Shown: piece after piece, positions 19,424 to 26,650 of the stretch
Layout: every line of letters begins with the position of its first letter
Numbering within the stretch: position 1 is the first letter of the stretch
From: Polaribacter irgensii 23-P
Lineage (GTDB): Bacteria > Bacteroidota > Bacteroidia > Flavobacteriales > Flavobacteriaceae
Reading direction: 5' to 3'
Assembly: GCF_000153225.1 (NCBI RefSeq)
Contig: NZ_CH724148.1
Span: 1,816,842 to 1,880,841 of the forward strand
DNA length: 64,000 nt
The notes under the pieces: generated by a model
Told to the model about the DNA's origin: nothing
Seen by the model: the letters and a program-made list of their open reading frames with translations, nothing else
Databases searched by the model: none
Position numbers and translations under genes: made by a program

Positions 19424-19783
19424 GAAAACTTAGAGACGATTTTAGTAAAGATTGTTTTTTAATAAAGGAATCTAGATTTCTATATAGCCAAACTTGTGAA
19501 CCTCATTGTCTCCACTTTGAATTTATTGTATAAGCAAGTTTTTTTAAAAGTCAAATTGACTTTAAAAAAAGAGCTGTTTTTTTTAAATAAAAGAATAGCC
19601 TTATCTTTAACTTTCATAAAGAGCGCAACCCTTAATTTGGTGTCAAACGTTTAAAACTCAATAATTGGCGTTCTGTGGGTATTTTAGTGTTCAATAAAAG
19701 AGAGAGGTAGCAGGTTTTTAGAGCTATTTTAGTTTTGTTTTTAAAGCTTTTGGGCATACAATAAAATTTAACAGAAATTTAAA
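19424..19783. other. intergenic region with an AT-rich inverted repeat
   Basis: No coding frame is supported. Positions 19539-19570 form a long hairpin (arms TTTTTTTAAAAGTCAA and TTGACTTTAAAAAAA with one bulged A) that could be a second, bidirectional terminator. The promoter of the cytochrome/YceI operon must lie further right, but no exact TAnnTTTG was found. Confidence 0.45.
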
Positions 19784-20131
19784 ATGAGGTACAATAAAAG
19801 ATTTCAAATAGCAATGCTGGCATTGCTGCTTTGTTTTTTCTCTTTTTCTTGCATTTCCAATGTGGAAGAGCAGTTAGAAGAGCTTACAGAGGTAAGCGCT
19901 AAGCTTTCATATATAGACGAGGTACAACCAATTTTAGCAGCCAGGTGTTTGTCTTGTCATTCAACAGGAGGGAGCTTTCCAGATATTTCCAATTTCGAAA
20001 AAGTAAAAACGCATGCGGGTGCTATTCGAGAACAGGTTGTTAGCGGTCTAATGCCAAGAGGAGCTCCGTTGACGAAATCACAAATAAAAAGCATTGTAGA
20101 TTGGGTGAATGCAGGTGCTTTAGACAATTAA
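19784..20131 (+). CDS. monohaem cytochrome c lipoprotein
   Basis: The 115-residue precursor has a signal sequence ending FFSFSC (lipid-attachment Cys23) and one haem-binding site CLSCH (Cys55, Cys58, His59). Met90 in GLMPRG is the likely sixth ligand, followed by a C-terminal helix ending IVDWVNAGA, as in small class I cytochromes c. It would carry electrons while tethered in the envelope. It is the first gene of a tight four-gene operon (10-bp gap to the next). Confidence 0.88.
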   Translation: MRYNKRFQIAMLALLLCFFSFSCISNVEEQLEELTEVSAKLSYIDEVQPILAARCLSCHSTGGSFPDISNFEKVKTHAGAIREQVVSGLMPRGAPLTKSQIKSIVDWVNAGALDN

Positions 20132-20141
20132 AAGAATAGGT

Positions 20142-20561
20142 ATGAGTGCAAAAAAAAAAGTTAGTTTTGGAATTTTACTTTTATTTTTTTTCGGAGCAAT
20201 TATTGGATATAAAATTTACAACAAACCACATGTAAATGTTGCGCAAGAAAAAGCTGCAATTGTAAGCACGGCATCTAAGATTTTAGAAGACTTTTCTTCT
20301 GACGAGACTGCGGCGAATTTAAAGTATTTAGGAAAGATTCTTCAAGTAAATGGAGTGATTGCTAAAATAGAGAGGGTCCAGAGTAAATGTAGCATTACGT
20401 TAGAAACAGGTGCTGTTTTTGGAGCTGTGCTTTGTACGCTAACAATAGAAGAATCAGCACAAAAAAGAGCCTTACAATTGGGTCAAGAAATACAGTTAAA
20501 AGGAATTTGTACAGGTTTTTTAATGGATGTAATTCTCGTCAAATGTATTATTTTAGATTAA
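20142..20561 (+). CDS. membrane-anchored OB-fold (tRNA_anti-like) protein
   Basis: This 139-residue protein has an N-terminal hydrophobic anchor (residues 7-24) and a C-terminal domain (about 55-139) with GKILQVNGVIAKIE and LGQEIQLKGICTGFL, the strand pattern of the periplasmic tRNA_anti-like OB fold (PF12869 type). Despite the name, this family is not known to bind tRNA when exported. Codons 3-6 sit on a run of ten A residues (20150-20159), which is intact here. Tight spacing (10 and 13 bp) ties it to the cytochrome and YceI genes. Confidence 0.75.
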   Translation: MSAKKKVSFGILLLFFFGAIIGYKIYNKPHVNVAQEKAAIVSTASKILEDFSSDETAANLKYLGKILQVNGVIAKIERVQSKCSITLETGAVFGAVLCTLTIEESAQKRALQLGQEIQLKGICTGFLMDVILVKCIILD

Positions 20562-20574
20562 AACAGAAAAGAGA

Positions 20575-21120
20575 ATGAAAAATACGTATATTTTATTGCT
20601 TTGCCTTTTTTTAACGACGCTTGTGAGTGGTCAAGAGCGATTCTTAACAAAGACGGGAACTATTTCCTTTTTTTCTAAATTGCCATTGGAAAATATTCAA
20701 GCCGAAAATAGCCAGGTTTTGAGTATTGTAGATGCAACAAGTGGACAAATGGCAATAGCTATTTTGATGCAGTCCTTTTTGTTCGAAAAAGCACTCATGC
20801 AAGAGCATTTTAATGAGAATTATGTAGAATCAGACAAGTATCCAAAAGCAACCTTTAAAGGAAATATTATCGATTTTAAGAGTATTGGAGTTGTAGAAAA
20901 GAAAGTACAAGTAGTGGGCATGTTAGAAATACACAATGAATCAATAGAAATTACAATTGACGCGCTTGCCACGAAAACGGCAGACACTCTTGTAATGACA
21001 GGAGCGTTTTATATTAACTTATCCGACTTTGCAGTGGATATTCCTTCGATTGTGCGAAATAAAATAGCTCAAAAAATAAAGATTAGTTTTCTATTCAATC
21101 ACAAACCTTATAAAAAATAA
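20575..21120 (+). CDS. YceI family protein, secreted
   Basis: This 181-residue precursor has a signal peptide (cleavage near LVSGQ). The mature part resembles the YceI lipocalin-like barrel: an early GTISFFSK strand, then the hallmark YVESDKYPKATFKGNI segment near 83-98, and a C-terminal VRNKIAQKIKISF strand. YceI proteins bind long isoprenoid chains in a deep cavity, and some members act with cytochromes. Three bases separate it from the DUF5777 gene, so they are surely co-transcribed. Confidence 0.85.
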   Translation: MKNTYILLLCLFLTTLVSGQERFLTKTGTISFFSKLPLENIQAENSQVLSIVDATSGQMAIAILMQSFLFEKALMQEHFNENYVESDKYPKATFKGNIIDFKSIGVVEKKVQVVGMLEIHNESIEITIDALATKTADTLVMTGAFYINLSDFAVDIPSIVRNKIAQKIKISFLFNHKPYKK

Positions 21121-21123
21121 GCA

Positions 21124-21981
21124 ATGAAAAACTACTTCATGATATTCGCTGTGCTTTTGTGCAGCTTTCAGCTTTCGGCTCAAGATTTATTGGATATTTT
21201 AGATAAAGAGACTCCGAAAGTAGACAACGTGGTTACTGCAACATTCAAGGGAACTCGGATTGTGAACGGACATTCTATAAAGAATAGAAAAAGTAAAGAG
21301 TTAGAGTTTATTATTGCGCATCGCTTTGGACGTGTAAATACTGGTTTTGGAGAACTTTTTGGCCTTGACCAAGCAAACATACGTTTTGCTTTTGAATATG
21401 GGTTAACAGACGATTTAACAGCGGGTTTGGGAAGAAGTAGTTATGAGAAGACCTATGATGGTTATTTGAAGTATGCACTCATAAAACAGAAAGAAGGAGT
21501 ACATCATTTCCCTTTTGCAGTGTCTCTTTTTGGCAGTATTGCTGCGAAAAGCCAAAAAGCAATTGTTGGTAGTGAACGGACGTTTGCAGAGAGTTTGTAT
21601 TATGTGGGACAAATTTTAATAGCAAAAAAAATAAACGCTTCCTTTTCATTTCAATTAACGCCTACCTATGTACATCGAAATTTAACGACTATCGATGCAG
21701 ATCCTCACGATATTTTTGCCTTGGGTTTTGGAACGCGTCTTAAATTGAATAAAAGAGTTTCTTTGAATGCAGAATATTATTGGCAATTTGATAAGTTAGT
21801 ATCGATAGCAGCGAGAAATTCGCTGGCTTTTGGTATCGATATCGAAACGGGTGGGCATGTATTTCAAATTATCTTATCCAATTCAATTACGATGATTGAG
21901 AAAAGCTTTATCACAGAAACCACAGGGAACTTTTTTGCGGGAGATATTCATTTAGGATTTAATCTTTCTAGGACATTCTAG
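21124..21981 (+). CDS. DUF5777-type outer-membrane beta-barrel protein
   Basis: This 285-residue protein has a signal peptide (cleavage near QLSAQ). The body consists of alternating hydrophobic strands such as ATFKGTRIVNG, LEFIIAHRFGRVNTG and DDLTAGLGRS. This fits the DUF5777 beta-barrel family, which is common in Bacteroidota and functionally uncharacterised. It ends in a strand with terminal Phe (LSRTF), the usual outer-membrane insertion signal. As last gene of the cytochrome/OB/YceI operon it may form the surface part of one envelope complex (inference). Confidence 0.82.
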   Translation: MKNYFMIFAVLLCSFQLSAQDLLDILDKETPKVDNVVTATFKGTRIVNGHSIKNRKSKELEFIIAHRFGRVNTGFGELFGLDQANIRFAFEYGLTDDLTAGLGRSSYEKTYDGYLKYALIKQKEGVHHFPFAVSLFGSIAAKSQKAIVGSERTFAESLYYVGQILIAKKINASFSFQLTPTYVHRNLTTIDADPHDIFALGFGTRLKLNKRVSLNAEYYWQFDKLVSIAARNSLAFGIDIETGGHVFQIILSNSITMIEKSFITETTGNFFAGDIHLGFNLSRTF

Positions 21982-22059
21982 CAGGATCCTATAGGGGGAA
22001 GCGCAAATGCAAATACCATTTGTATCAGCAAAAAAAAGGTGCGCTACAAGCGTTTCAAA

Positions 22060-22284
22060 TCATTCGATAATTTCATAGTCGATATTTAATTTTCGCAATG
22101 CTCTTAGCGCGGTTCCAGCGTTTTTGTCATTCAATTGAACTTGTACGGCATCTCCTTCTAATAGAATTGAGGTCAATTCGTTTGATAAAGAAGAATTTAC
22201 AGCAGTCGAAATTTCTTCAATACATTTAGCAATCGCTCTTTTATCTGGCCGTTGTGCATCACAAGACAATAAATTTATTTCCAT
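22060..22284 (-). CDS. 74-residue hypothetical protein
   Basis: The frame starts MEINLLSCDAQRPDKRAIAK and ends IDYEIIE. It alternates predicted helices and strands, has no signal or membrane segment, and its codon use resembles its neighbours. I do not recognise the family. It lies 236 bp downstream of mazG on the same strand, separated by an inverted repeat, so it is probably transcribed on its own. Confidence 0.55.
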   Translation of the reverse strand: MEINLLSCDAQRPDKRAIAKCIEEISTAVNSSLSNELTSILLEGDAVQVQLNDKNAGTALRALRKLNIDYEIIE

Positions 22285-22475
22285 AATAGTATTATTTTGA
22301 ACTGCAAGATACGAGCATTGGGTTGAACCTATGTCATTATCAGAAACTTATTCTGTGCAAAAACATGGTTTTGTAAAAATAAAGATCCTCGAACGAAGAG
22401 CGTTCTTGCAGAATGGTCGAAATATTTTTATGTAGTATTGCAATGCATATGTATAAAACGCTTTCGAATCTCTTT

Positions 22476-22525
22476 AATAATAACAATTGGTAAAATTTGA
22501 AAGAATTTTCCCAATTGTTATTATT
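22476..22525. repeat. 15-bp perfect inverted repeat overlapping the mazG stop
   Basis: Arms AATAATAACAATTGG (22476-22490) and CCAATTGTTATTATT (22511-22525) enclose 20 bases. The right arm includes the mazG stop. It may act as a terminator or mRNA 3' stabiliser, though no T-tract follows. The sequence near it resembles the coding end of mazG (WENSK / WENSF in shifted frame), suggesting a small duplication. Confidence 0.5.
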
Positions 22526-23300
22526 TGAAAAATTCTTTCGAATTTTCCCAATGGCCATCCATTTCAGTTAAGGACATATCCGCGAGAATTTTGCCTTCTT
22601 TTTTCGCAGCTTTTTCTAAATACTGAAATCTATTTATGAATTTTATATTTGTTTTTTCTAAGGCATTTTCGGGATTTACACCAATAAAACGAGCATAGTT
22701 TATTAGAGAAAATAAGACATCTCCAAATTCTTTTTCTGTATTTTCCGTATTTCCCGCTTTTATCTCTTCATTCAGTTCCGCAAGTTCTTCTTGCACCTTT
22801 TCCCAAACTTGTGCAGGTTCTTCCCAATCAAAACCAACACCTGCAACCTTTTCTTGAATTCGAGATGCCTTGACAACTGCAGGTAAGCTTTTAGGAACGC
22901 CCTCTAAAACAGATTCTTTACCTTCTTTTAGTTTTAATTGTTCCCAATTTCGTTTTACATCTTCAACATTCTCCACGCTCACATCTCCATAAATGTGAGG
23001 ATGTCGGTGAATTAATTTTTCGGAAATCGAATTTGCCACATCTCCGATGTCAAATGCATTTTTTTCACTTCCAATTTTGGCATAGAATACAATGTGTAAC
23101 AAAAGATCACCTAATTCTTTTTTTATTTCAGTCAAATCGTTGTCTAGAATAGCTTCCGCAAGCTCATATGTTTCTTCAATAGTCAGATGTCGCAAACTTT
23201 CTAAAGTCTGTTTTTTATCCCAAGGGCACTGCGCACGCAGCTCATCCATAATATCTAATAAACGGTTAAAAGCGTCAAGTTGTTCTTTTCTAGAGTTCAT
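22521..23300 (-). CDS. mazG: nucleoside triphosphate pyrophosphohydrolase MazG
   Basis: This 259-residue protein has two MazG domains. The first shows CPWDKKQT, LTIEETYELAEAI and ELGDLLLHIVFYAKI (about 20-85). The second shows the EELAELNEEIKAGN and EKEFGDVLFSLINYARFIG motifs (about 170-220). The acidic residues in EExxE and EbxDb bind magnesium. It hydrolyses (d)NTPs to monophosphates in nucleotide-pool cleaning. It is the distal gene of the ruvX-def-DUF5606-mazG run, after a hairpin in the 107-bp gap upstream. Confidence 0.95.
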   Translation of the reverse strand: MNSRKEQLDAFNRLLDIMDELRAQCPWDKKQTLESLRHLTIEETYELAEAILDNDLTEIKKELGDLLLHIVFYAKIGSEKNAFDIGDVANSISEKLIHRHPHIYGDVSVENVEDVKRNWEQLKLKEGKESVLEGVPKSLPAVVKASRIQEKVAGVGFDWEEPAQVWEKVQEELAELNEEIKAGNTENTEKEFGDVLFSLINYARFIGVNPENALEKTNIKFINRFQYLEKAAKKEGKILADMSLTEMDGHWENSKEFFK

Positions 23301-23332
23301 TATGAGTTGTTATTTTTACAGTATTATTTGTG

Positions 23333-23363
23333 ATTAGATAAAAAAATCATTTTTTTATCTAAT
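23333..23363. repeat. perfect 15-bp AT-rich inverted repeat between the DUF5606 gene and mazG
   Basis: ATTAGATAAAAAAAT and its exact complement are separated by a single C at 23348. The A7/T7 core makes it a likely weak bidirectional terminator or attenuator splitting mazG from the upstream genes. Confidence 0.55.
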
Positions 23364-23407
23364 AATATACTGCTGTTTTGAGATGACCAAAAATTACTTT
23401 AAAGAAT

Positions 23408-23827
23408 TTATTCCGTATCCGGAGCCGCCTTCGGCAGTTCAATTTTAGAAAAATCCATGCCAGCTTTTACCAATAAGTTAAACCATTGTATCACCTTCTT
23501 TATATTTGAGGTATACACTCTTTCGGCGTCATAATCTGGTAAAACTTCTGCAAAAAATGAAGTCAACTTTGCATCATTTTCTTTGTGAGAAAGAGCTTCT
23601 TGTCCCGCTGTCTTTTCAAACATCGTTTTTAGCACACGTAACAGAGGAATGTCCTCCTCATAGGTGTAAATTGCAATATTTTCTAAAAGACTAACATTTT
23701 GGGATGTACTAATTGCAATTTTTTTAGCATCTGTCAAGGCCGTTACAATAATGGCGCTTTTAGATTGTGAGAGTACTTGAAATAATCCTGGTTTACCACT
23801 AACGGCTATAATCTTGTTAAATTCCAT
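23408..23827 (-). CDS. DUF5606 domain-containing protein
   Basis: The 139-residue protein starts MEFNKIIAVSGKPGLFQVLSQ and has KSAIIVTALTDAKKIAIS, the SH3-like start of the DUF5606 family, followed by a helical part with LPDYDAERVYTSNIKKVIQWF. The family is confined to Bacteroidota and has no known function. Its place between def and mazG, 28 bp after def, is a recurrent flavobacterial arrangement to my knowledge, suggesting a housekeeping role. No signal peptide is seen, so it is cytoplasmic. Confidence 0.85.
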   Translation of the reverse strand: MEFNKIIAVSGKPGLFQVLSQSKSAIIVTALTDAKKIAISTSQNVSLLENIAIYTYEEDIPLLRVLKTMFEKTAGQEALSHKENDAKLTSFFAEVLPDYDAERVYTSNIKKVIQWFNLLVKAGMDFSKIELPKAAPDTE

Positions 23828-23855
23828 ATCTTTTTTATTATTTGTATCTTGAAGA

Positions 23856-24446
23856 CTATTTGCCTTTTTTTAAATTTGGGAAACGCATTCTGTAATCAGC
23901 TGCAATTTTTCCCTTAGAAATATTTTCTAACTTTTTTTTAATGATTCTTTTTTTCAATGTTGAAAGCTTGTCTGTAAATAAAATCCCTTCAATGTGATCG
24001 TATTCATGTTGAAATACTCTTGCCGCCAAGCCCTCTAAAGTTTCAAAATGCTTTTTAAAGTTTTCATCTTGATATTTAATTTTTATTACAGGCTGTCGAG
24101 ACACATCTTCGCGCACATCAGGAATTGATAAACACCCTTCATTAAATACCCATTCTTCTCCTTCTTCTGCGATAATTTGGGCGTTTATAAAAACTTTGTT
24201 AAATGTTTTTAATACATTTCTGTCTTTTTCTGATAGTTCTTCGTCTTCTGCAAAAGGAGAAGCATCAATTAAAAACAACCGTATTGCTTTTCCAATTTGA
24301 GGAGCTGCCAGTCCAACGCCAGATGCATTGTACATGGTCTCTCTCATATTATGAATTAATTTATCTAAGTCTGGATAGTCTTCAGGGATGTCTTCAGAAA
24401 CTTTTCTTAAGACAGGATCTCCATAAGCAATAATTGGTAAAATCAT
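23856..24446 (-). CDS. def: peptide deformylase
   Basis: The 196-residue protein has all three PDF motifs: GVGLAAPQIG (43-52), EGCLS (103-107, metal ligand Cys105) and HEYDH (147-151, metal ligands His147 and His151, catalytic Glu148). It removes the formyl group from new proteins' N-terminal methionine. It sits between ruvX and the DUF5606 gene on the same strand and its length is usual. Confidence 0.98.
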   Translation of the reverse strand: MILPIIAYGDPVLRKVSEDIPEDYPDLDKLIHNMRETMYNASGVGLAAPQIGKAIRLFLIDASPFAEDEELSEKDRNVLKTFNKVFINAQIIAEEGEEWVFNEGCLSIPDVREDVSRQPVIKIKYQDENFKKHFETLEGLAARVFQHEYDHIEGILFTDKLSTLKKRIIKKKLENISKGKIAADYRMRFPNLKKGK

Positions 24447-24541
24447 TTATTTTTATTTAAAAACGTTTGCAAAAGTACGATTTACAATAACAAATTACGA
24501 ATTTTTGAATTGTGAATTTAACAGCAAGCTGTTTGCGAGCT

Positions 24542-24955
24542 TTAATGTTGGTGATACAAATAGGATTGTAAAATAATAGTGGCGCTAATTTCATCTACCA
24601 TCGCTTTGTTTCTTCGTTGTTTTTTTTTCATTCCGCCGTCAATCATTGTCTGAAAAGCCATTTTAGAAGTAAACCGCTCGTCCACTCTTTTTAGTGGGAT
24701 TTGAGGCAATAATTTTTCTAATTTTTTAATAAATGGAAGAATTAGTACTTCACTTTCACTATCGGAATTGTCCATTTGTTTTGGGTGACCAATTAAAATA
24801 AGTCCTACTTTTTCTTTGGAACTGTATTCTTTCAAAAAGGGTAACAATTCATCAGTGTTGACTGTTGTAAGTCCAGATGCGATGATCTGTAATTCGTCTG
24901 TTACTGCGATTCCCGTTCTTTTTTTTCCGAAATCTATTGCTAAAATCCTAGCCAT
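24542..24955 (-). CDS. ruvX: putative Holliday junction resolvase RuvX / pre-16S rRNA nuclease YqgF
   Basis: Starting at the ATG at 24955 (MARILAIDFGKKRTGIAV) gives 137 residues. An upstream ATG at 24997 is rejected because the predicted -7 element lies inside that extension. The RNase H-like core shows AIDFGKKRTG (catalytic Asp7), LILIGHPKQMDNS, VDERFTS and the C-terminal VDEISATIILQSYL. In other bacteria YqgF finishes 16S rRNA 5' processing. First gene of the ruvX-def-DUF5606-mazG run. Confidence 0.95.
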   Translation of the reverse strand: MARILAIDFGKKRTGIAVTDELQIIASGLTTVNTDELLPFLKEYSSKEKVGLILIGHPKQMDNSDSESEVLILPFIKKLEKLLPQIPLKRVDERFTSKMAFQTMIDGGMKKKQRRNKAMVDEISATIILQSYLYHQH

Positions 24956-24970
24956 GTATAATTGTTTTTG

Positions 24971-24978
24971 CAAAAATA
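24971..24978 (-). promoter_or_regulatory. -7 promoter element for ruvX
   Basis: TATTTTTG on the minus strand (TAnnTTTG consensus), 15 bases before the ATG at 24955. It supports the shorter ruvX start. Confidence 0.5.
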
Positions 24979-25048
24979 CGTTTTTTAAACAAGGCATAAA
25001 TATCTGTTTAAATAAAGTATCTTAGCATTCTGTTTTTGTAGATAAATT

Positions 25049-25056
25049 TATATTTG
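25049..25056 (+). promoter_or_regulatory. -7 promoter element for dapD
   Basis: TATATTTG matches TAnnTTTG, 17 bases before the ATG at 25074. The nearest TTTG upstream is only 10 bp away, so no good -33 box. Confidence 0.5.
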
Positions 25057-25073
25057 CGGAAAGAAGATAAAAT

Positions 25074-25889
25074 ATGGAAGAAATTAGAGAAATTATAGAG
25101 TTGGCTTGGAATAATAGAGACTTACTTAAGGACCAAAAGACCATCAATACCATTCGGAAAGTGGTTGACTTATTAGATGAAGGTGCGTTAAGAGTTGCAG
25201 AGCCAACAGCAGAAGGTTGGCAAGTGAACGAATGGGTAAAGAAGGCGGTAGTTTTGTATTTTCCGATTCAAAAAATGGAAATATTAGAGGCTGGTATTTT
25301 TGAATATCATGACAAAATTCCTCTAAAAAGAAATTTTGCAAAAAGAGGTATTAGAGTAGTACCAAATGCGGTTGCAAGACATGGGGCGTATATTGCGCCA
25401 GGAACTATTTTAATGCCAAGTTATGTGAATATTGGTGCCTATGTAGATGAAGGCACTATGGTTGATACTTGGGCTACCGTTGGCTCGTGTGCACAAATTG
25501 GTAAAAATGTACACCTTTCTGGTGGTGTAGGTATTGGCGGTGTTTTAGAGCCATTACAAGCGGCTCCAGTTATCATAGAGGATGGGGCATTTATTGGTTC
25601 TAGATGTATTGTGGTTGAAGGCGTTAGAATTGGAAAAGAGGCCGTTTTAGGTGCCAATGTTGTGCTAACGATGAGTACTAAAATTATAGACGTTACTGGC
25701 GATACACCAGTTGAAACGAAAGGAGAGGTTCCAGCAAGGTCCGTGGTGATTCCAGGAAGTTATACAAAAAAGTTCGCTGCAGGAGAATTTAATGTGCCTT
25801 GCGCACTAATAATTGGTAAAAGAAAGGAAAGCACAAATAAAAAAACATCTTTAAACGATGCATTGCGTGAATATGATGTGGCTGTTTAA
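25074..25889 (+). CDS. dapD: 2,3,4,5-tetrahydropyridine-2,6-dicarboxylate N-succinyltransferase
   Basis: This 271-residue protein has the DapD N-terminal helical domain (about 1-95) and a left-handed beta-helix of hexapeptide repeats, with YIAPGTILMPSYVNIGAYVD, GTMVDTWATVGSCAQIG and HLSGGVGIGGVLEPLQ (about 105-190). It succinylates tetrahydrodipicolinate in the succinylase branch of lysine and meso-diaminopimelate synthesis. Length and motifs match E. coli DapD (274 residues). Confidence 0.97.
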   Translation: MEEIREIIELAWNNRDLLKDQKTINTIRKVVDLLDEGALRVAEPTAEGWQVNEWVKKAVVLYFPIQKMEILEAGIFEYHDKIPLKRNFAKRGIRVVPNAVARHGAYIAPGTILMPSYVNIGAYVDEGTMVDTWATVGSCAQIGKNVHLSGGVGIGGVLEPLQAAPVIIEDGAFIGSRCIVVEGVRIGKEAVLGANVVLTMSTKIIDVTGDTPVETKGEVPARSVVIPGSYTKKFAAGEFNVPCALIIGKRKESTNKKTSLNDALREYDVAV

Positions 25890-25903
25890 TACGTCAAAAA
25901 GCG

Positions 25904-26650
25904 ATGACAAAAATTACGGCTATTATACCCACCTTATATGAAGAAATTCATATTAAAGAAGCGATAGAATCTTTAGGTTTCGCAGATGAAATTATTGTTA
26001 TAGATTCTTTAAGCACGAATAAAATGTTGTAAATTGCAGAAAAATGAATGTAAAAATCATTAAACGAAAGTTTGATGATTTTTCATCACAAAAAAACTTT
26101 GCAATTGATCAGGTTTCGCATGAATGGATTTATATTTTAAATGCTGACGAAAGAGTTACTCCTGCGGTTGTAAAAGAAATAATTGCAGCTGTTAAAATAC
26201 TAAAGGTCTTGTTGGTTTTTACGTTCGGAGAACTTTTTATTTTTGCAAAAAAAAGTAAACTACTCTGGATTTCAAAGAGATAAGGTGATTCGTTTATTTC
26301 TTAAAGAGCATTGTAAATACAAAGGTCTTGTGCATGAGAGAATCCCAGCTTCGGGAACCTTGGGTTTTTTTAAAAATAAGATTGATCATTTTTCCTATCG
26401 TAACTATGGTCATTATATTTCTAAAATGAATCATTACGGAGCCATAAGAGCACAAGAGTTATATGAAAAAAGAATGCAAGTAACTATTTATCATGTCATG
26501 ATAAAACCAGCTGCTAGGTTTTTCATTCACTATGTAATTCGCCTTGGGTTTTTAGACGGCTTTACAGGATTTTTAGTAGCAAAGACTCAGGCGTATGGCG
26601 AACTGACTCGTTACATTAAACTTTGGTTGTTGAACAAGAAAACACATTAA
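25904..26650 (+). pseudogene. decayed glycosyltransferase family 2 gene (WaaE/KdtX-like)
   Basis: Pieces of one GT2 protein occur in successive frames. 25904 onward gives MTKITAIIPTLYEEIHIKEA and DEIIVIDSLSTNK, then TAA at 26030. The frame from 26044 gives KNFAIDQVSHEWIYILNADE (the DxD-like ADE motif). A further shift gives GLVGFYVRRTFYFCKKK, and the frame from 26243 to 26650 gives VNYSGFQRDKVIRLF and IDHFSYRNYGHYISK. Three of the breaks look like loss of one A in short A-runs (near 26044, 26196 and 26250); the fourth is a nonsense codon. WaaE-like enzymes add a sugar to the lipopolysaccharide core. With at least four lesions the gene is dead. It abuts the Stealth gene (26651). Confidence 0.88.
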
